A stretch of DNA of 64,000 nucleotides from Gadus chalcogrammus (lineage: Eukaryota > Chordata > Actinopteri > Gadiformes > Gadidae): the NCBI RefSeq assembly GCF_026213295.1, contig NC_079420.1, positions 15,304,718 through 15,368,717 on the forward strand, given 5' to 3'. The notes under the pieces were generated by a model, which made no database searches, had not been told where the DNA came from, and saw only the letters and a program-made list of their open reading frames with translations. This document shows positions 14,485 through 42,596 of this stretch, one piece after another. Position 1 is the first letter of the stretch, and each line of letters begins with the position of its first letter. Position numbers and translations under genes: made by a program.

Positions 14485-15335
14485 GTGTGGTGGATGGACG
14501 GATGGAGTGGGGGATTTTGTGGGAGGGGGCTGGAGTGGGGGATGAATGGATGGATGGATGGAGTGGGGGATGAATGGATGGATGGATGGAGTGGGGGATG
14601 AATGGATGGAAGGAGAGGGGGATGGATGGATGGATGGATAGAGAGAGGGGGATTGGTGGAGAGAGGGGGATGGATGGAGAGGGGGGATGGATGGAGAGGG
14701 GGGGATGGATGGAGAGGGATGGATGGAGAGGGGGGGATGGATGGAGAGGGATGGATGGATATAGAGGGATGGATGGAGAGGGGGGGATGGATGGATGGAT
14801 GGATGGATGGATGGATGGATGGATGGATGGATGGAGAGGGGGGGATTGGTGGAGAGAGGGGGATGGATGGAGAGGGGGGGATGGAGAGGGGGGGATGGAG
14901 AGAGGGGGATGGATGGAGAGGGGGGGATGGAGAGGGGGGGATGGATGGATGGAGAGGGGGGATGGAGAGGGGGGGATGGATGGATGGAGAGGGGGATGGA
15001 GAGGGGGGGATGGATGGATGGAGAGGGGGGATGGAGAGGGGGGGGATGGATGGATGGAGAGGGGGGATGGAGAGGGGGGGATGGATGGATGGAGTAGGGG
15101 GGGATTGGTGGAGAGAGGGGGATGGATGGAGAGGGGGGGGATGGATGGATGAGAGGGGGGGATTGGTGGAGAGAGGGGGGATGGATGGAGAGGGGGGGAT
15201 GGATGGATGGAGAGGGGGGATGGAGAGGGGGGATGGAGAGGGGGGGGATGGATGGATGGAGAGGGGGGATGGAGAGGGGGGGATGGATGGATGGAGAGGG
15301 GGGATGGAGAGGGGGCGGGATGGATGGATGGAGAG
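14485..15335. repeat. GGAT/GGAGAGGGG composite minisatellite
   Basis: About 850 bp of GGATGGAT blocks alternating with GGAGAGGGGG blocks, nearly free of C on the plus strand. Higher-order units of about 40-60 bp recur. The MDGWRGG-type open frames are repeat artefacts. Confidence 0.95.
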
Positions 15336-15814
<479 letters not shown>

Positions 15815-15817
<3 letters not shown>

Positions 15818-16618
15818 ATATAGACATACTGTATATCATTGAGGGGTTGAGGATTCTTTTTCCCATGAAAGGATAGGCTTTTAGAATATCATTATTGATA
15901 TATATTTGGTGATATTGTGAAGATAAACACTTTCCACTACGCTGAGAGGAGGTTGAAGTCAACATGAATCCGTTTAACCTGAGGTTACTGTATTCTTAAA
16001 GGCAATGCTCCAAAAGATCCTATGGGGATTCTCCAATCCAGCAGCTTGTGCAATGTTTTTAAATCCAACACTCGTAGTGACACACACACAAAATATTATA
16101 ATAACATTCTTATTAAGCAACAGAACATCAACGTTTACGATGAATTATGTTGCACTTGGCTGAACTGTACAGGAATACAAAGAGCTTGTTTTCCGTCCGG
16201 TGTGGCAGGGCGGTTTTGCCTCCATTGTGCAGCTCGCAGCTCAAGGACAGGCCCGTAGTGCGGAGGGTCCCTCCACACCATGCGCTGGACTGGGGGCCTA
16301 CGGTGGCTTGTGCAAACACAAGGGGGGGGTGCATCTTATTGTCTCTCTCGCAGCAGGTGAGAGGGTACTCTACCAGGGATTCTGCTGTCTGTAGGTTTGT
16401 CAAATATCGACCTCTAGTATATTTTACAAGGACAAGGGATGTTTGTCACATGTGTACGTAAAAGACGGAAGAATAAATGGGCCTCCTTCTTCCTTGCAAT
16501 CACGCAGCAAGGAAATACACAGTGGGCCTTGAAAACAATCATTGAAATCAAATCAAAATTTGGTTGAATTGAACTATAGGCTACAGTTCTCTCCTACTTT
16601 TGACACAGGTTTAATTTA
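15815..16618. other. unassigned intergenic DNA
   Basis: No supported gene or element up to the left end of the Tc1/mariner copy. Confidence 0.3.
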
Positions 16619-18477
16619 CAGTTTTTTTCGATTGTTTGAACACTATAGACACATGCTTAGACCAAAGCACATAACTTGAAGTTTTTGTTTCTATTTGAGA
16701 ATACTTACTTACACACCTTAAAACACTTTCTTCCAAAACTGAACACCAATCAGCCAGCTGCAAAAAAGTCCTCAGTTAAGCCATTTTCAGAACTTTGCAA
16801 GAATGGATGCAGCAAGAGCAAGAGGCTGAGGTAGAGGAGGAAGAGGAGGACAGAGACATAGAGGAGGACGTGGTGGAAGAGGCCGTGCATGGAACATTAT
16901 TTCCGATGACATAAGAGCAACTTTGGTGGACCATGTCATAAACCATGGCCTGACTATGAGGGAAGCTGGGCAGAGAGTCCACCCTAATCTAAGCCGTTTC
17001 ACAGTTTCATCCCATAATAAGGACATTCCGACTGGAAAACAGGTATGTCTTCAACTCTCTACTTTCTACTCTACTCAGACTGTATCTAGAGTGTTTGCAG
17101 TACTGTACCATATCACATGTACTGTATTGCAGGGGTGGCTAATGCTCCTTTTTGAACAAAAGTGGTAGTTTTGTGTTTATCTACATTGAGATGTTTCAGT
17201 ACTTTCTATGGTATATACAGTAAAGTACAGTATATACAGTACTGTAAAAAAAAAGAAGCAAACCAATACAGTTGGTTTTTCGTGGTTGCTTTTTTCTATA
17301 GACTAGAATACTTCTGGGGGCGGACGCCAACCCCTGTTCACCTTTTGAGTAATGCCATCTAAAATCTGTATTGCATGTATTTTGTTTTGTTACAGGCGCA
17401 TCTTGGAGATGGATTGAGCTGCACAGCCTCATGAATTTATTACATTGATGAGGCTGGATTCAACCTCAGCCAAAACAAGACGACGGGGGTCGTAACATAC
17501 AGTAATGGCCAAAGGGCAATTGTGCAAGTCCCGGGGCAGCGCAGGGGAAATATCTCATGTGTGCTGCCATAAGCCTTCAAGGGCTACTGCACCATCAAAC
17601 AAAACTAGATCCCTTCAATACCGAACATATAATAACATTTCTGGATGGCACTTCACGATGCAGCTGTACAGGACAGACCAGAGCAGCCCAGGTTTGTTGT
17701 TGTCGGGATATGTTAGTTTCCCTCGGGCTGCTCTGGTCCGCAACTGGTTCACCGTCTATACTGCCCCCTTACACACCATTTCTAAACCCCATAGGAAGAA
17801 TTATTTTCGGCTTGGAGATGGTGCGTATATGACCGCCAACCTCATGCTCGCATGCCTCTTCTGCAGGCAATGAACAGGCCTGCGGAGACATCACATAGGG
17901 TCACTCCATGGATGGATTCGGCACACAAGGCAATGTTTTCCCCCGATGCTTAGCGGAACGAAAATATTGATTGTGATGTTGATGAGATCCTATGGCCAGA
18001 CCCCAACAGAACGGCAGGATCCATAAGCCCACCCATGCACAATGCCATGTTTTTTCTGTGTTCACAGTACAGTAGGTTTTATTATTTATTTATTTTTGCT
18101 CAAACTGTATTTACTGCACTGTAATGTACAGTACTGCAATGTACATTATTTAGTATTTGTTTTGGTTGTGGTGAAAACGTGCCCTCTGTGGAACTGAATA
18201 AAAACAGTGACCATGAAAGAATGCAGTGTTTTATATAAAGTAGACCAGGTGTGTTGCTGCTGATCTGAAAGTGTATTCATATGATGCAAGTGTGTTTCAT
18301 TTTGACATCAGAGTGTCATTTTTACAAAGAATTTTTAGGTTTCGATAGCCGAGTTTCAATTTGACATAGATGTGAATGGTTTATTTCCCAGTGTGAAGTC
18401 TTATTTGCTTGTGTGTTGAGTATTTTGACCAATGAGCCAAATTTTGCAAAACGTGTTCAAGCAATTGAAAAAAACTG
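16619..18477 (+). mobile_element. degenerate Tc1/mariner-superfamily DNA transposon
   Basis: 1859 bp bounded by 25-bp terminal inverted repeats (16619-16643 and 18453-18477) that match at 23 of 25 positions and begin CAGTTTTTTTC. TA dinucleotides flank both sides (16617-16618 and 18478-18479), the target duplication expected for this superfamily. The interior carries a broken transposase. It belongs to a family common in fish whose proteins carry ATLVDHVINHG-like and FIYIDEAGFNL-like motifs. Too damaged to be autonomous. Confidence 0.88.
16803..18035 (+). pseudogene. Tc1/mariner-like transposase remnant
   Basis: The ATG at 16803 reaches a stop at codon 9. Recognisable pieces are spread over three frames: IISDDIRATLVDHVINHGLT with MREAGQRVHPNLSRFTVSSH (N-terminal helix-turn-helix); FIYIDEAGFNLSQNK around 17435-17480 (first catalytic Asp); RAIVQVPGQRRGNIS; GLLHHQTKLDPFNTEHIITF; RAALVRNWFTVYT; LPPYTPFLNPI; and a C-terminal DCDVDEILWPDPNR. 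The usual second catalytic WDN motif is destroyed near 17703. The segment between the helix-turn-helix and the first Asp is replaced by 355 bp bounded by GTATGT (17042) and TTACAG (17396), which could be an intron or a deletion scar. Confidence 0.82.
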
Positions 18478-19683
18478 TAATAATAGCATTCTATCCTACA
18501 GTCTACATGAGTGTTATCGCCTTTCTCCCCAATCCAAGTTGCCACATTTTGATTGTCTTTCTATTTTTGCATCAGCAGAGAGGAGTGGGAGTAGGTCAAC
18601 ACTACTGTTGCAGAAACTAAATAATAAAGTAAATATAGATGCTTACACTTCAAATGATTAAATGTCTTTGATTTACCATAAAGCAGGTCAATGGCTTTAG
18701 ATTAGAACGACTACACTATGGTGTGTCTTCAATGACTGATATCAACATTCCCTTCAGAATTCAGTTTTTCCTTTTACAAAACAAGGAAATTCTATCCAAC
18801 AGAGTATCTTCAGTATTGTATGGTGGCTTATGTATGCGTATATGATCGTACGTTTAAACGTATATGTTACGCTAGTGCCCCCTAGTGTACGACCCTTTTC
18901 CCCCAAATGTTCCCAGCCAATGTAATGCTTAGGAATAAACTGTGTTTACCTGCTATGCCAGCTCTGTTGGCAAAGGTCCATGGTTAATGTGAATTATCTT
19001 CACCAGTTATTCTACTGGTACACACAAATTGCAGACCAACAATTGTTATAAGCGACACCTGTGTTAGTCCTACGAAGACGCCTCTGGGAAAGGGTGTATG
19101 ATTCTGCATCATCCAGGCAGGCCTGTAATATATTTAACGTAGAGGATAGAAGGGCAATTTAACAATAAAGAAAAACACAGTAAATTAGCAATTCCAGAGA
19201 AATAATATGCTTATGGATGTGTATTTTAATAAAAATAATTCTGTCAAAATTTAAAGAGAATACAATTTCTTTTTAACATGTTTCCAGTACATAGGTTTGT
19301 TTCATTTTTTTTTTTCATTTCAAATATTTTAAAAGTCTCATGCTAAGTAGAGGATAACTCATTTCACAATATTTATTCAATAATGATCAGTCAAAAATTA
19401 AATATTCAAATAAAAATAACAATTGCGCATAGCTGAAACATAATTCTAAATGCCATTCCTCCCAAAGTCCAAAAACCAAACCATAACTTATATGTGGATT
19501 TTTGCCTCGATTCTCGGGCAGCGTGGCTTTGATTCTCCTGCATCAGATCAAACTGGGCCTGGTGAAACAAAATGACCTTCCACAGTGGGGTCTTGTGTGT
19601 GGGGAAGACTGTGTATTGACAGCAGGGGAAACACAGCCTCCACTCGAACACAGAGCTGTATTGTCCTACAGGTAATGCAGCAG

Positions 19684-19686
<3 letters not shown>
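18478..19686. other. unassigned AT-rich DNA, one possible minus-strand exon
   Basis: Mostly AT-rich sequence. A minus-strand frame at 19406-19665 stays open for about 85 codons, follows a tgtag acceptor-like site and ends in a TGA. I do not recognise the peptide. Confidence 0.2.
18874..18889 (-). promoter_or_regulatory. CTCF-like motif
   Basis: The minus strand reads ACACTAGGGGGCACTA, close to the CTCF core CCASYAGRKGGC. Motif match only. Confidence 0.25.

Positions 19687-19743
<57 letters not shown>
19687..19743. repeat. (GT)n microsatellite
   Basis: Uninterrupted GT array of about 57 bp. Confidence 0.95.
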
Positions 19744-19744
<1 letters not shown>

Positions 19745-22475
19745 ATGAGTCAGACACAGAAGTAGGAGAAGATGTTCTTGTGTGTTTTGTGTGTTGCTAT
19801 GGTTTCCTATGGTAGCAGAAAAAGAGCTGGTGTATTTGTAGCCCCCGGCGAAACATAGACAATTCTCACATGTAATAAAACACCCTGTAACACATGAACA
19901 GAACCAAATCGAACGTATAATAAAAACACCCTAGCACACTACAAAGGAACCAAATTCTCTCACGAGTGGAAATGTAAAGCACAAATGCTACAGCAAGTTG
20001 TCAAACAACCAGCGCTGGTAGTGGAGGTTTGATAAAAATGGATGAGGTGGGCTGGGCAGCATCTTAGGGGTAGGGTCTAAGAGCTATCAGTTTGCTACAG
20101 TCTAAAACAACAATAGCAGGAGTTTGTACGGTGTGCTTTTGATCAGTATACAGCTAGGGTGGGTTTGGCAGAGGTCTGGAAAAAAACAACTGGAGATCCA
20201 AGCCAGAACCGGTGCGTTTGTTCTGAGCCACTTCGGATACAAAGGTAACGGTGAAACACAAAAGTCTAATTGAAGTCTGGGTTTGAATGTATAAACAACG
20301 CGTATTTATAAAAGATAAATGCATAGATAAAAGCCATTATCTCTTACAAAGGGAACTTTCGGGAGGAATGATAAAACATGTTTTTTTGGTATGAGAGTCA
20401 CCGATGGGGTAGGTAGCGATTGCCTGGCTCTTCCCTGTATCCTACTGCTTTGGCCTCATATTGCCATTAATGCATCTGAGGGTCCTGAGAACTCTGCAGA
20501 GCTATGATACAGTACTAAACTGGGGTTCAGTAGTTCCACACCGCCCCTCCTGTCCGGCCACAAGCCCCAGAGGTTTGCCTGAATTCAGAGATGGAGATAG
20601 ACGGAGACAGAAACAGCTGGTAGACACTAAGTGACCTTATTTACACTTATGTGACTATAACCAAACATGAATTTTCAGCAGTATCCAAAGTAGGTTTGAT
20701 CATTTACATTTGTACATTTGTCTTTAACAAAGTTTTGTTTTGTTTTCGACCTTAACAACTTAAACACTTTTACTATTGCTGGATTCCAGCATATTTTTAG
20801 CCAATGGATCCTATTGTATATTTGATGCTTCTTTATTTAAGGGAGGGGTCTTTGAATACCAGCAGATTATATAAAGATTGTGCAACCAAAAAATAAAACA
20901 CTAACCAAAAAGTATCCGTTTGTGTCTGTGTATGTCAGTAAAGAAAAATACTTTTCACTGTTACAATTTTTAAATAGAACTTGTGTCAGAATGTAATCTT
21001 TAGAAACAATGCGTCATAAATACACAAGAACTGAAATAGCTGCGGGAGAGCCAATCCAATCAAAGAGCAGATATGATGGTGACACATATGGATGCTGGAT
21101 GGTTCAGGCAGAGTGGATCTTAGTTGCGTGGGAAGCAGCCCTGCAGTGGACATGCCACGTGGCTTATGTTCGGCGTTGGTTTAGATACAGATACAGCACC
21201 ACTCAACTACCAAAGTTACACAGTCCTAGAGACAGGGACCATGGCAGTCTGTTTGCTAAGGCTGTACATAGCTTGCTGTGGGTTTATGCTTGAATTTTCC
21301 GTCATTAAATGTAGTTGAAGGTTGAAGGTATGAGGTTCTCCACTGAAATGAAGAGGCGTATACAAATTGTAGAAGCGGTGTCTCTATCAGAGACGCTTTG
21401 TTTGATCATGATTTGGTCGGTGCAAGTCGCCATTTCAAACTCAGGTTTGGGCTAATCATGTAGAATAGGCATTATATGACCAACATATAATATGTTCTTG
21501 TACTGCAGAAAGGAGATCAGTATTGCAGAGTTGAATATAAATAAAAATGTAATGTTAAAGGACAAATCTGTCTGACTTTTATCTGCAGGGAGGGAGGAAA
21601 TCAATGGTCTGCATTCCTCAATAATCGGAACTCTACTTCAAGCGTTGAATCACCCGTTTCCTGTGGGGGAGGAGTCAACTCGTGGCGCTATGGCAACCGG
21701 CCAGGAGGATTGTGACGCTGATAAGTGTGTGATATGATGCAACCAAGCAGTGTGTGTAAAATACTGAGGAGCAGGGAATCACAATTCACCCTGCGAAAAC
21801 AAAAGAAGAAATCCTTAAATGTAAAGATGAACACAACAAACGGACCAAATAACTAAGTTCTCTCGATAAAACAAGTATCATTATTTTTAAATAGCGTCAC
21901 ACAATTCTGTATTCAATAATACTAAAATGAACAGGAAGTCTCCTCCCTCCTCCGTCCGTCCACTGGCAGCGTCCGACCCAGACAATAACACCAATCCACA
22001 CATGCTCTCTCCTCCCGTCGCTTTGACAACCGCCTGATGGACAGGCCTTCTGTCAAGACTGCTGAGGTGAACCTGTGATGAGTGAACAGATAAGAGATTT
22101 AGTATGTTAATCGATCACTGTTATCACTGCTTGCGACTACAAGGCTTGTACACTAGAATGTGTGATTGGATGTTATTGGAGTCTGAAATCTGAAATCTGA
22201 TAGATGCCTATCTATGGGGACATAAGACTTGAATCTCGCAGAATACATTCTAACTGATGCAACCTCATTCATTAACAATATCTTCCATAAACATCCGTGT
22301 CTGACGTTCACAGGAGGGAGCCAAACAATTCCCAAAAGTGTCACTTAGAGATCCTTCTCCCCATTTCTGTAAATCAGAAATCCTTCCCACTGTCCATGAG
22401 GCAGTGCTAACAACGTAGACGCTATGATAAGACCACTGGGGTTTTGCTAACCTAATCCGCTCACCTGGACTGGGG
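19744..22475 (-). other. probable ranbp10 3' UTR and downstream DNA
   Basis: No coding signal found. By position the first 1-2 kb after the ranbp10 stop (22475 downward) is likely its 3' UTR. The rest is unassigned. Confidence 0.35.
20832..20837 (-). promoter_or_regulatory. candidate ranbp10 polyadenylation signal
   Basis: AATAAA on the minus strand, about 1.6 kb after the ranbp10 stop codon and the first exact hexamer I noticed in that direction. It fits a long 3' UTR, but no transcript evidence is available. Confidence 0.22.
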
Positions 22476-38049
<15,574 letters not shown>

Positions 38050-38667
38050 TTTTCGCTCGGTGATGTCTTGTTGTTTATTTATCTGTCCTACGCTCTGGGT
38101 CAATCCATGGAAGTATACTCAGAGAGTGAGAGAAAATAGCTGTGGTGTGACATCCCCGGATAACCACCAACGCTCATTACCGTAGTAATAGACTATGAAG
38201 TTTGGGTACTGTAGTTCAATCCCTGTCCCTTCCGTCGGCTACTTTTTCTAAATGACTACATAACCCCGCTTCAGTATCTCTGTTGGGTTTTCACCTTTCC
38301 ACTGTAGGCCTACTGTAGATAGGAAATGTAGTTTTTCTCGTCTTCGTGGGGAAATGTAGCAATATGCGTGCTGTACACATGCCGATATAATGTGACATAA
38401 AACATTGCCTGAATGTTGATTTGATCGAACATTTTGTCCACATTTAATGGTGGATTTCAATAACGATCAGGGATTATGATACGTAAGTTAAATTAGCCTA
38501 CTTTAGGAAGGAATACCCAATTTACGTTATCTATAAAATAGGCGTCATGTCACGCCATGCTTAATTATTCCTAAATTTGAAAAGAGTAAATATTCTTTGG
38601 ACATCTAAGAATTCTGCTATAATAATATACTTTCAGGCTCGAACGTCAAAAACCCATATACACTGTA

Positions 38668-38735
<68 letters not shown>

Positions 38736-39508
38736 GGAGAGAGGGAGAGGGGGGGAGAGAGAGTTTGTGTTCAGTATTCACATTGCTTTATTTCACATTT
38801 CAGAGTTAAATACGTATACACTGACTGTATCGTAGGGATGTATGGATCATATTATTGTGGCTTTAAAAAAAATGTATATGTCTGTTATGATGGAGATGAG
38901 CTTACTAATATGTAAATTGTTAAAGGGCTTCCTTCTTTAATTAATATCTGTTCATATTTTCAACCATCCTTTAAAAAAATAATAATTGTGAATTGTTCAA
39001 TTATTTTAGTAAAGGTTTGCTAGAATTAATAGAGTTACCCTGTTTTTGATTACCTGATTTTGAAATTGGTTCACAAATGAGGGTGTATTAATTTATTCAC
39101 GTTACTGTCCTAGACTTCTATAATAATGTCACACACTGCCACACACCAATACAAGTAGGCTATCCAATAAGTTGTGGTAGCATAGGAAATGCTGATGCAT
39201 GTTTTAAACTTTTCTCTCAATGCCTTCTTTCAATGTCTTACTTTGATTGTGTAGCCGGCATCTCTTATTGATTGTTCAGTACCTTGTCTATCAACTGTCA
39301 TTTTTCAAGTGTGCTATAACCTAAATAAACTGGAACTTCAATTTTAACTTCTCTTTCGTTGAAGGACCCAGAACCCACGTTGGTCTGTTTCTTTTTACTT
39401 TATTTAGTGAGTTTGTTAGTGTAAGGCTATGTTGTAATATGAATGAGGTAAGGCTTTGCAGTATGAATGCAGTGCCCACCAATCTTAACACCTTGACCTT
39501 GATCACTA
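38050..39508. other. ranbp10 5' region and intergenic DNA
   Basis: Divergent-promoter side of ranbp10. Holds a GA array at 38671-38763 and AT-rich unassigned sequence. No TSNAXIP1, CENPT or THAP11 coding sequence recognised. Confidence 0.4.
38671..38763. repeat. (GA)n microsatellite
   Basis: Pure GA changing to GAGAGG units at the right end. Confidence 0.95.
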
Positions 39509-40013
39509 CCAGGGGCGGTTCTAGACCAAATTTCATGGGGGGGCAGACTGGGGCCAATTGTTTTGTTGGAGGGGCACATTGAATCCGGGACGCAAAATAT
39601 TTAGTTTAGTAAGTAACGGCATCCAAAAACACAATATACAATAATTGGCTTTTTCCCGCTACAACATTTATTTCAGTAGCATAGTATTAAGTGTTTCCTT
39701 CAGTTACAGCAATTGTCAATATTATACATTTCAAATGTTTCATTGGTTAAGGCAATTGTCAATATTACAACATTTTGGGTTTCCTTCACTGACATCAAAC
39801 CACTCATACATCAACAACAGCAATAAAGTCAGTATGATATATTATAAATCTCAAGTTCCACCTTGTGCGTCAGTGCCACACCATCGCAAGCAATCGACCC
39901 CCCATCCGGACGGAGGTAAAAAGAAAGTTTGGAGTGGGGGCCACTGGGGGGTACGAGCTCAGTTTTACGGGGGCATTGGCCCCTGCTGCCCCCCCCCCCC
40001 CCCAAGAACCGCC
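39509..40013. mobile_element. hAT-like non-autonomous DNA element
   Basis: A 505-bp segment with inverted ends: GGGGCGGTTCTAG on the left, and CGGCGGTTCTTGG when the right end is read in reverse. Flanks are GATCACTA (39501-39508) and GATCACTT (40014-40021), a 7 of 8 match to an 8-bp duplication as made by hAT transposases. Long G and C runs sit just inside the ends. No transposase frame. Confidence 0.62.
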
Positions 40014-40021
40014 GATCACTT

Positions 40022-42474
40022 TAAATGTGGAGGTCAGTACAGAAATATTTAAGTATGCTTCAATAAGTAAGTCTCCTGTAATATACTACATGGATCTGAG
40101 GTGGAAGCAGACCTGACACACTGAGAATAGCTGATTGAAGTTTCCACTCAAAAGATAAAACTCTGGACACTCTCCAGGGGATTTCCTCATTTGACTGTAG
40201 TTCATATTGCCACCACAAGATGACGACAATTTTAAACGTGGTTGAAAGAAGGTCAAACAGGCGATACATAATGCCCTGATTATTGGCATTATATTCCTGC
40301 GCCTTGTGCTATATTAGCTGTTGGCAGTTTCGAAACGTGTGCGCTGAGAATGCAGATGCTCTTGATCCCAGCTGTAAAGTAACACGTTCTTGTCTGACCA
40401 CATCTGGTCAAAGCGTGTGTTCCAGGTGATCCTATGTAGTAGGCCTACTGATGAGCTATGACAAAGCAAACATGGGGTCGTAGGCTGTAATTTTTTTAAA
40501 TGTATTATATATATATGTATATATAGACCTATATGAATGCTGGCTATATACTACTAATGCAGTAAGCGTTCAGTAGGCGTCCACAGATCCACAAGCAGGC
40601 GGTGGGACCACCAGGGCTTGCCCTCTCCCTCCAGGACACAGATACAGTCTATGTTTTGGACCGCGGACCAGCCTTGGCAGACAATTTTAGAGAGGATAAT
40701 AACCTTTCATACCTAGAACATATTTTCCTAATAAATTATTAACATCTGGGTACTTGATGTTGCACCTTGTTATTAATATGTATTGCATGTCTTCCATCAC
40801 CAGAATTTGAAATGTAGGCCTACATATAAATTAAATTAGTGTCTTATGTGTTTTGGATGTGTTGTGGATTGTATATGACGCTTGGTGAACCTACATCGAA
40901 CCAGCTGCTGTCAAACATGTTTGCACATATGTCGAATCTAGTATTTGAATCTGTATTTGCTACTATTTTAACCGTAAAATAAAGCGGGACGTTCATTTTT
41001 TTGCATAAACAATTCACCGTTTTAAACTACTAATGGCAACATATTTTTGACTCAAACGGCCATGATTCTTTGGGCGGATTACGATTCTCGGCGTGCGTCT
41101 GTCGTAGACGGTCGTAGCAGAGTAGACACACTGGACTGTAATCGCTATACACGGGCGGCTGAGCGGTGTTGGTTTACGGTAAGTTCCTTCGATTTAAACC
41201 CTCATATGAACAATGAATGGATATATAATGCAAATAAAATGTCTAATGTTTCGTACGACCATTTAACAAACGGGAGCCAGCAGAAAGGCATAGTCCGGGT
41301 GCACCGGTACCAGTCGGTCACGCCTATGTGTGGTACCTGCAGCGGACTGGACAGTGAGCACGGGCCCGGAGGAGAGTCAGCGAAGAAGAGGCACAGTGGA
41401 GGGGGACACATAAACACTGAGCACACAGGATATTTTTAGAACTCCGTGGAAAAAGTATATACTAGCAATACAAATATCGCAATTAACTCGTGTCCGAAAT
41501 GGTTGTCAGGCCCGTGGAGTCTGTAGCTATTCGTGCTATATGTTTTGTCAATGGGTTGATTGGGACCTCTGGAAACGCTCTTGATCTGGTCAATGTTAGC
41601 AAACGAGCTAGCAAATACGCTAGTAATAACGAGATGTCAATGACTTTTAATCTTTCCGTAGTGACTGGCTTGATTCCCCCTCGGATTTTATCAGTAACTT
41701 ATGCGGGTTTGTTGATGACTTGCCTGAGCTTTTGTTTTGTCGATAATATCAAGATCAGCGCGTGGAACTGAAAAAACCTGACCCCATGGTTTATTTGTAG
41801 CCCCCATGGCTCACACACGGTGTAACATGTCACTGTCATTAGCTGTGTCACCAAACGGACCAAAGAAGGCCCGCGTAACTCAATATGCTCATGCTTGCAC
41901 GCCTGGGCGAATAACGCAAACAGAAGCCAATGTATTGTGAATACAATATCCACTACTAGGATGCACAATCGCACTTTCCTTAGTCTACAGCACTTTTGAT
42001 TGTGTTGCGTCAGTGTTACCCTGCTGTTGTGAGTTGTATACCATGGATTTTCTTGCGACCGCACCCCCTTTCAAAATTCCAGAGAGGGCATACGTTACAA
42101 TGTATTTTGAAAGTTGGCTGAATTTATTATATCAACAGAACCTGCCAATCTTTTCTTAAAAATTACCAGTCAGTATTTCCTATTTATTACCAGTTATTAT
42201 CCTAATTTACACCCCCAGTGATGTAAACAATAACACATACATATTACAATACCATACAATAACATATGCATGTATTATTTGCCATGCATTACATTATACG
42301 TTTTACAAAAGTGTTGTTGATTTTGTTGAAATCTATGTTATTGTTCAAATGTAAAGATATATTGTTTACATTGTTGATCACAATGTTTTTTTTTATTATG
42401 CCTATACCTTATAAAACAAAAAGAAAAGATCTGCTCAGGAGAAACCTTCACCTGATTTCCCTGTGTCTGTCCAG
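40022..42474. other. intergenic DNA and nutf2 5' region
   Basis: Unassigned except for a candidate non-coding first nutf2 exon ending at a strong ACG|GTAAGT donor (41178/41179). It could join the acceptor ending at 42474. The region near 41060-41180 is CpG-richer than its surroundings. Confidence 0.35.
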
Positions 42475-42497
42475 TGCCGGCTGCAGGTTGATTCAGG

Positions 42498-42596
42498 ATG
42501 GGGGAGAAACCTCTATGGGAACAGATAGGATCAAGCTTTGTGCAACACTACTACCAACTTTTTGACACTGACAGAACGCAACTCGGATCAATATAT
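42498..42596 (+). CDS. nutf2: nutf2 coding exon 1
   Basis: Encodes 33 residues, [20 protein letters not shown] then [13 protein letters not shown], with donor GTGAGT in phase 0. The acceptor of this exon's 5' UTR part is probably the ccag ending at 42474. Confidence 0.96.

Noticed and set aside
41047..41439. 130-codon plus-strand frame near 41 kb as a gene
   Set aside because: No similarity I recognise, a strong splice donor sits inside it, and it coincides with the likely nutf2 5' region. Treated as chance.
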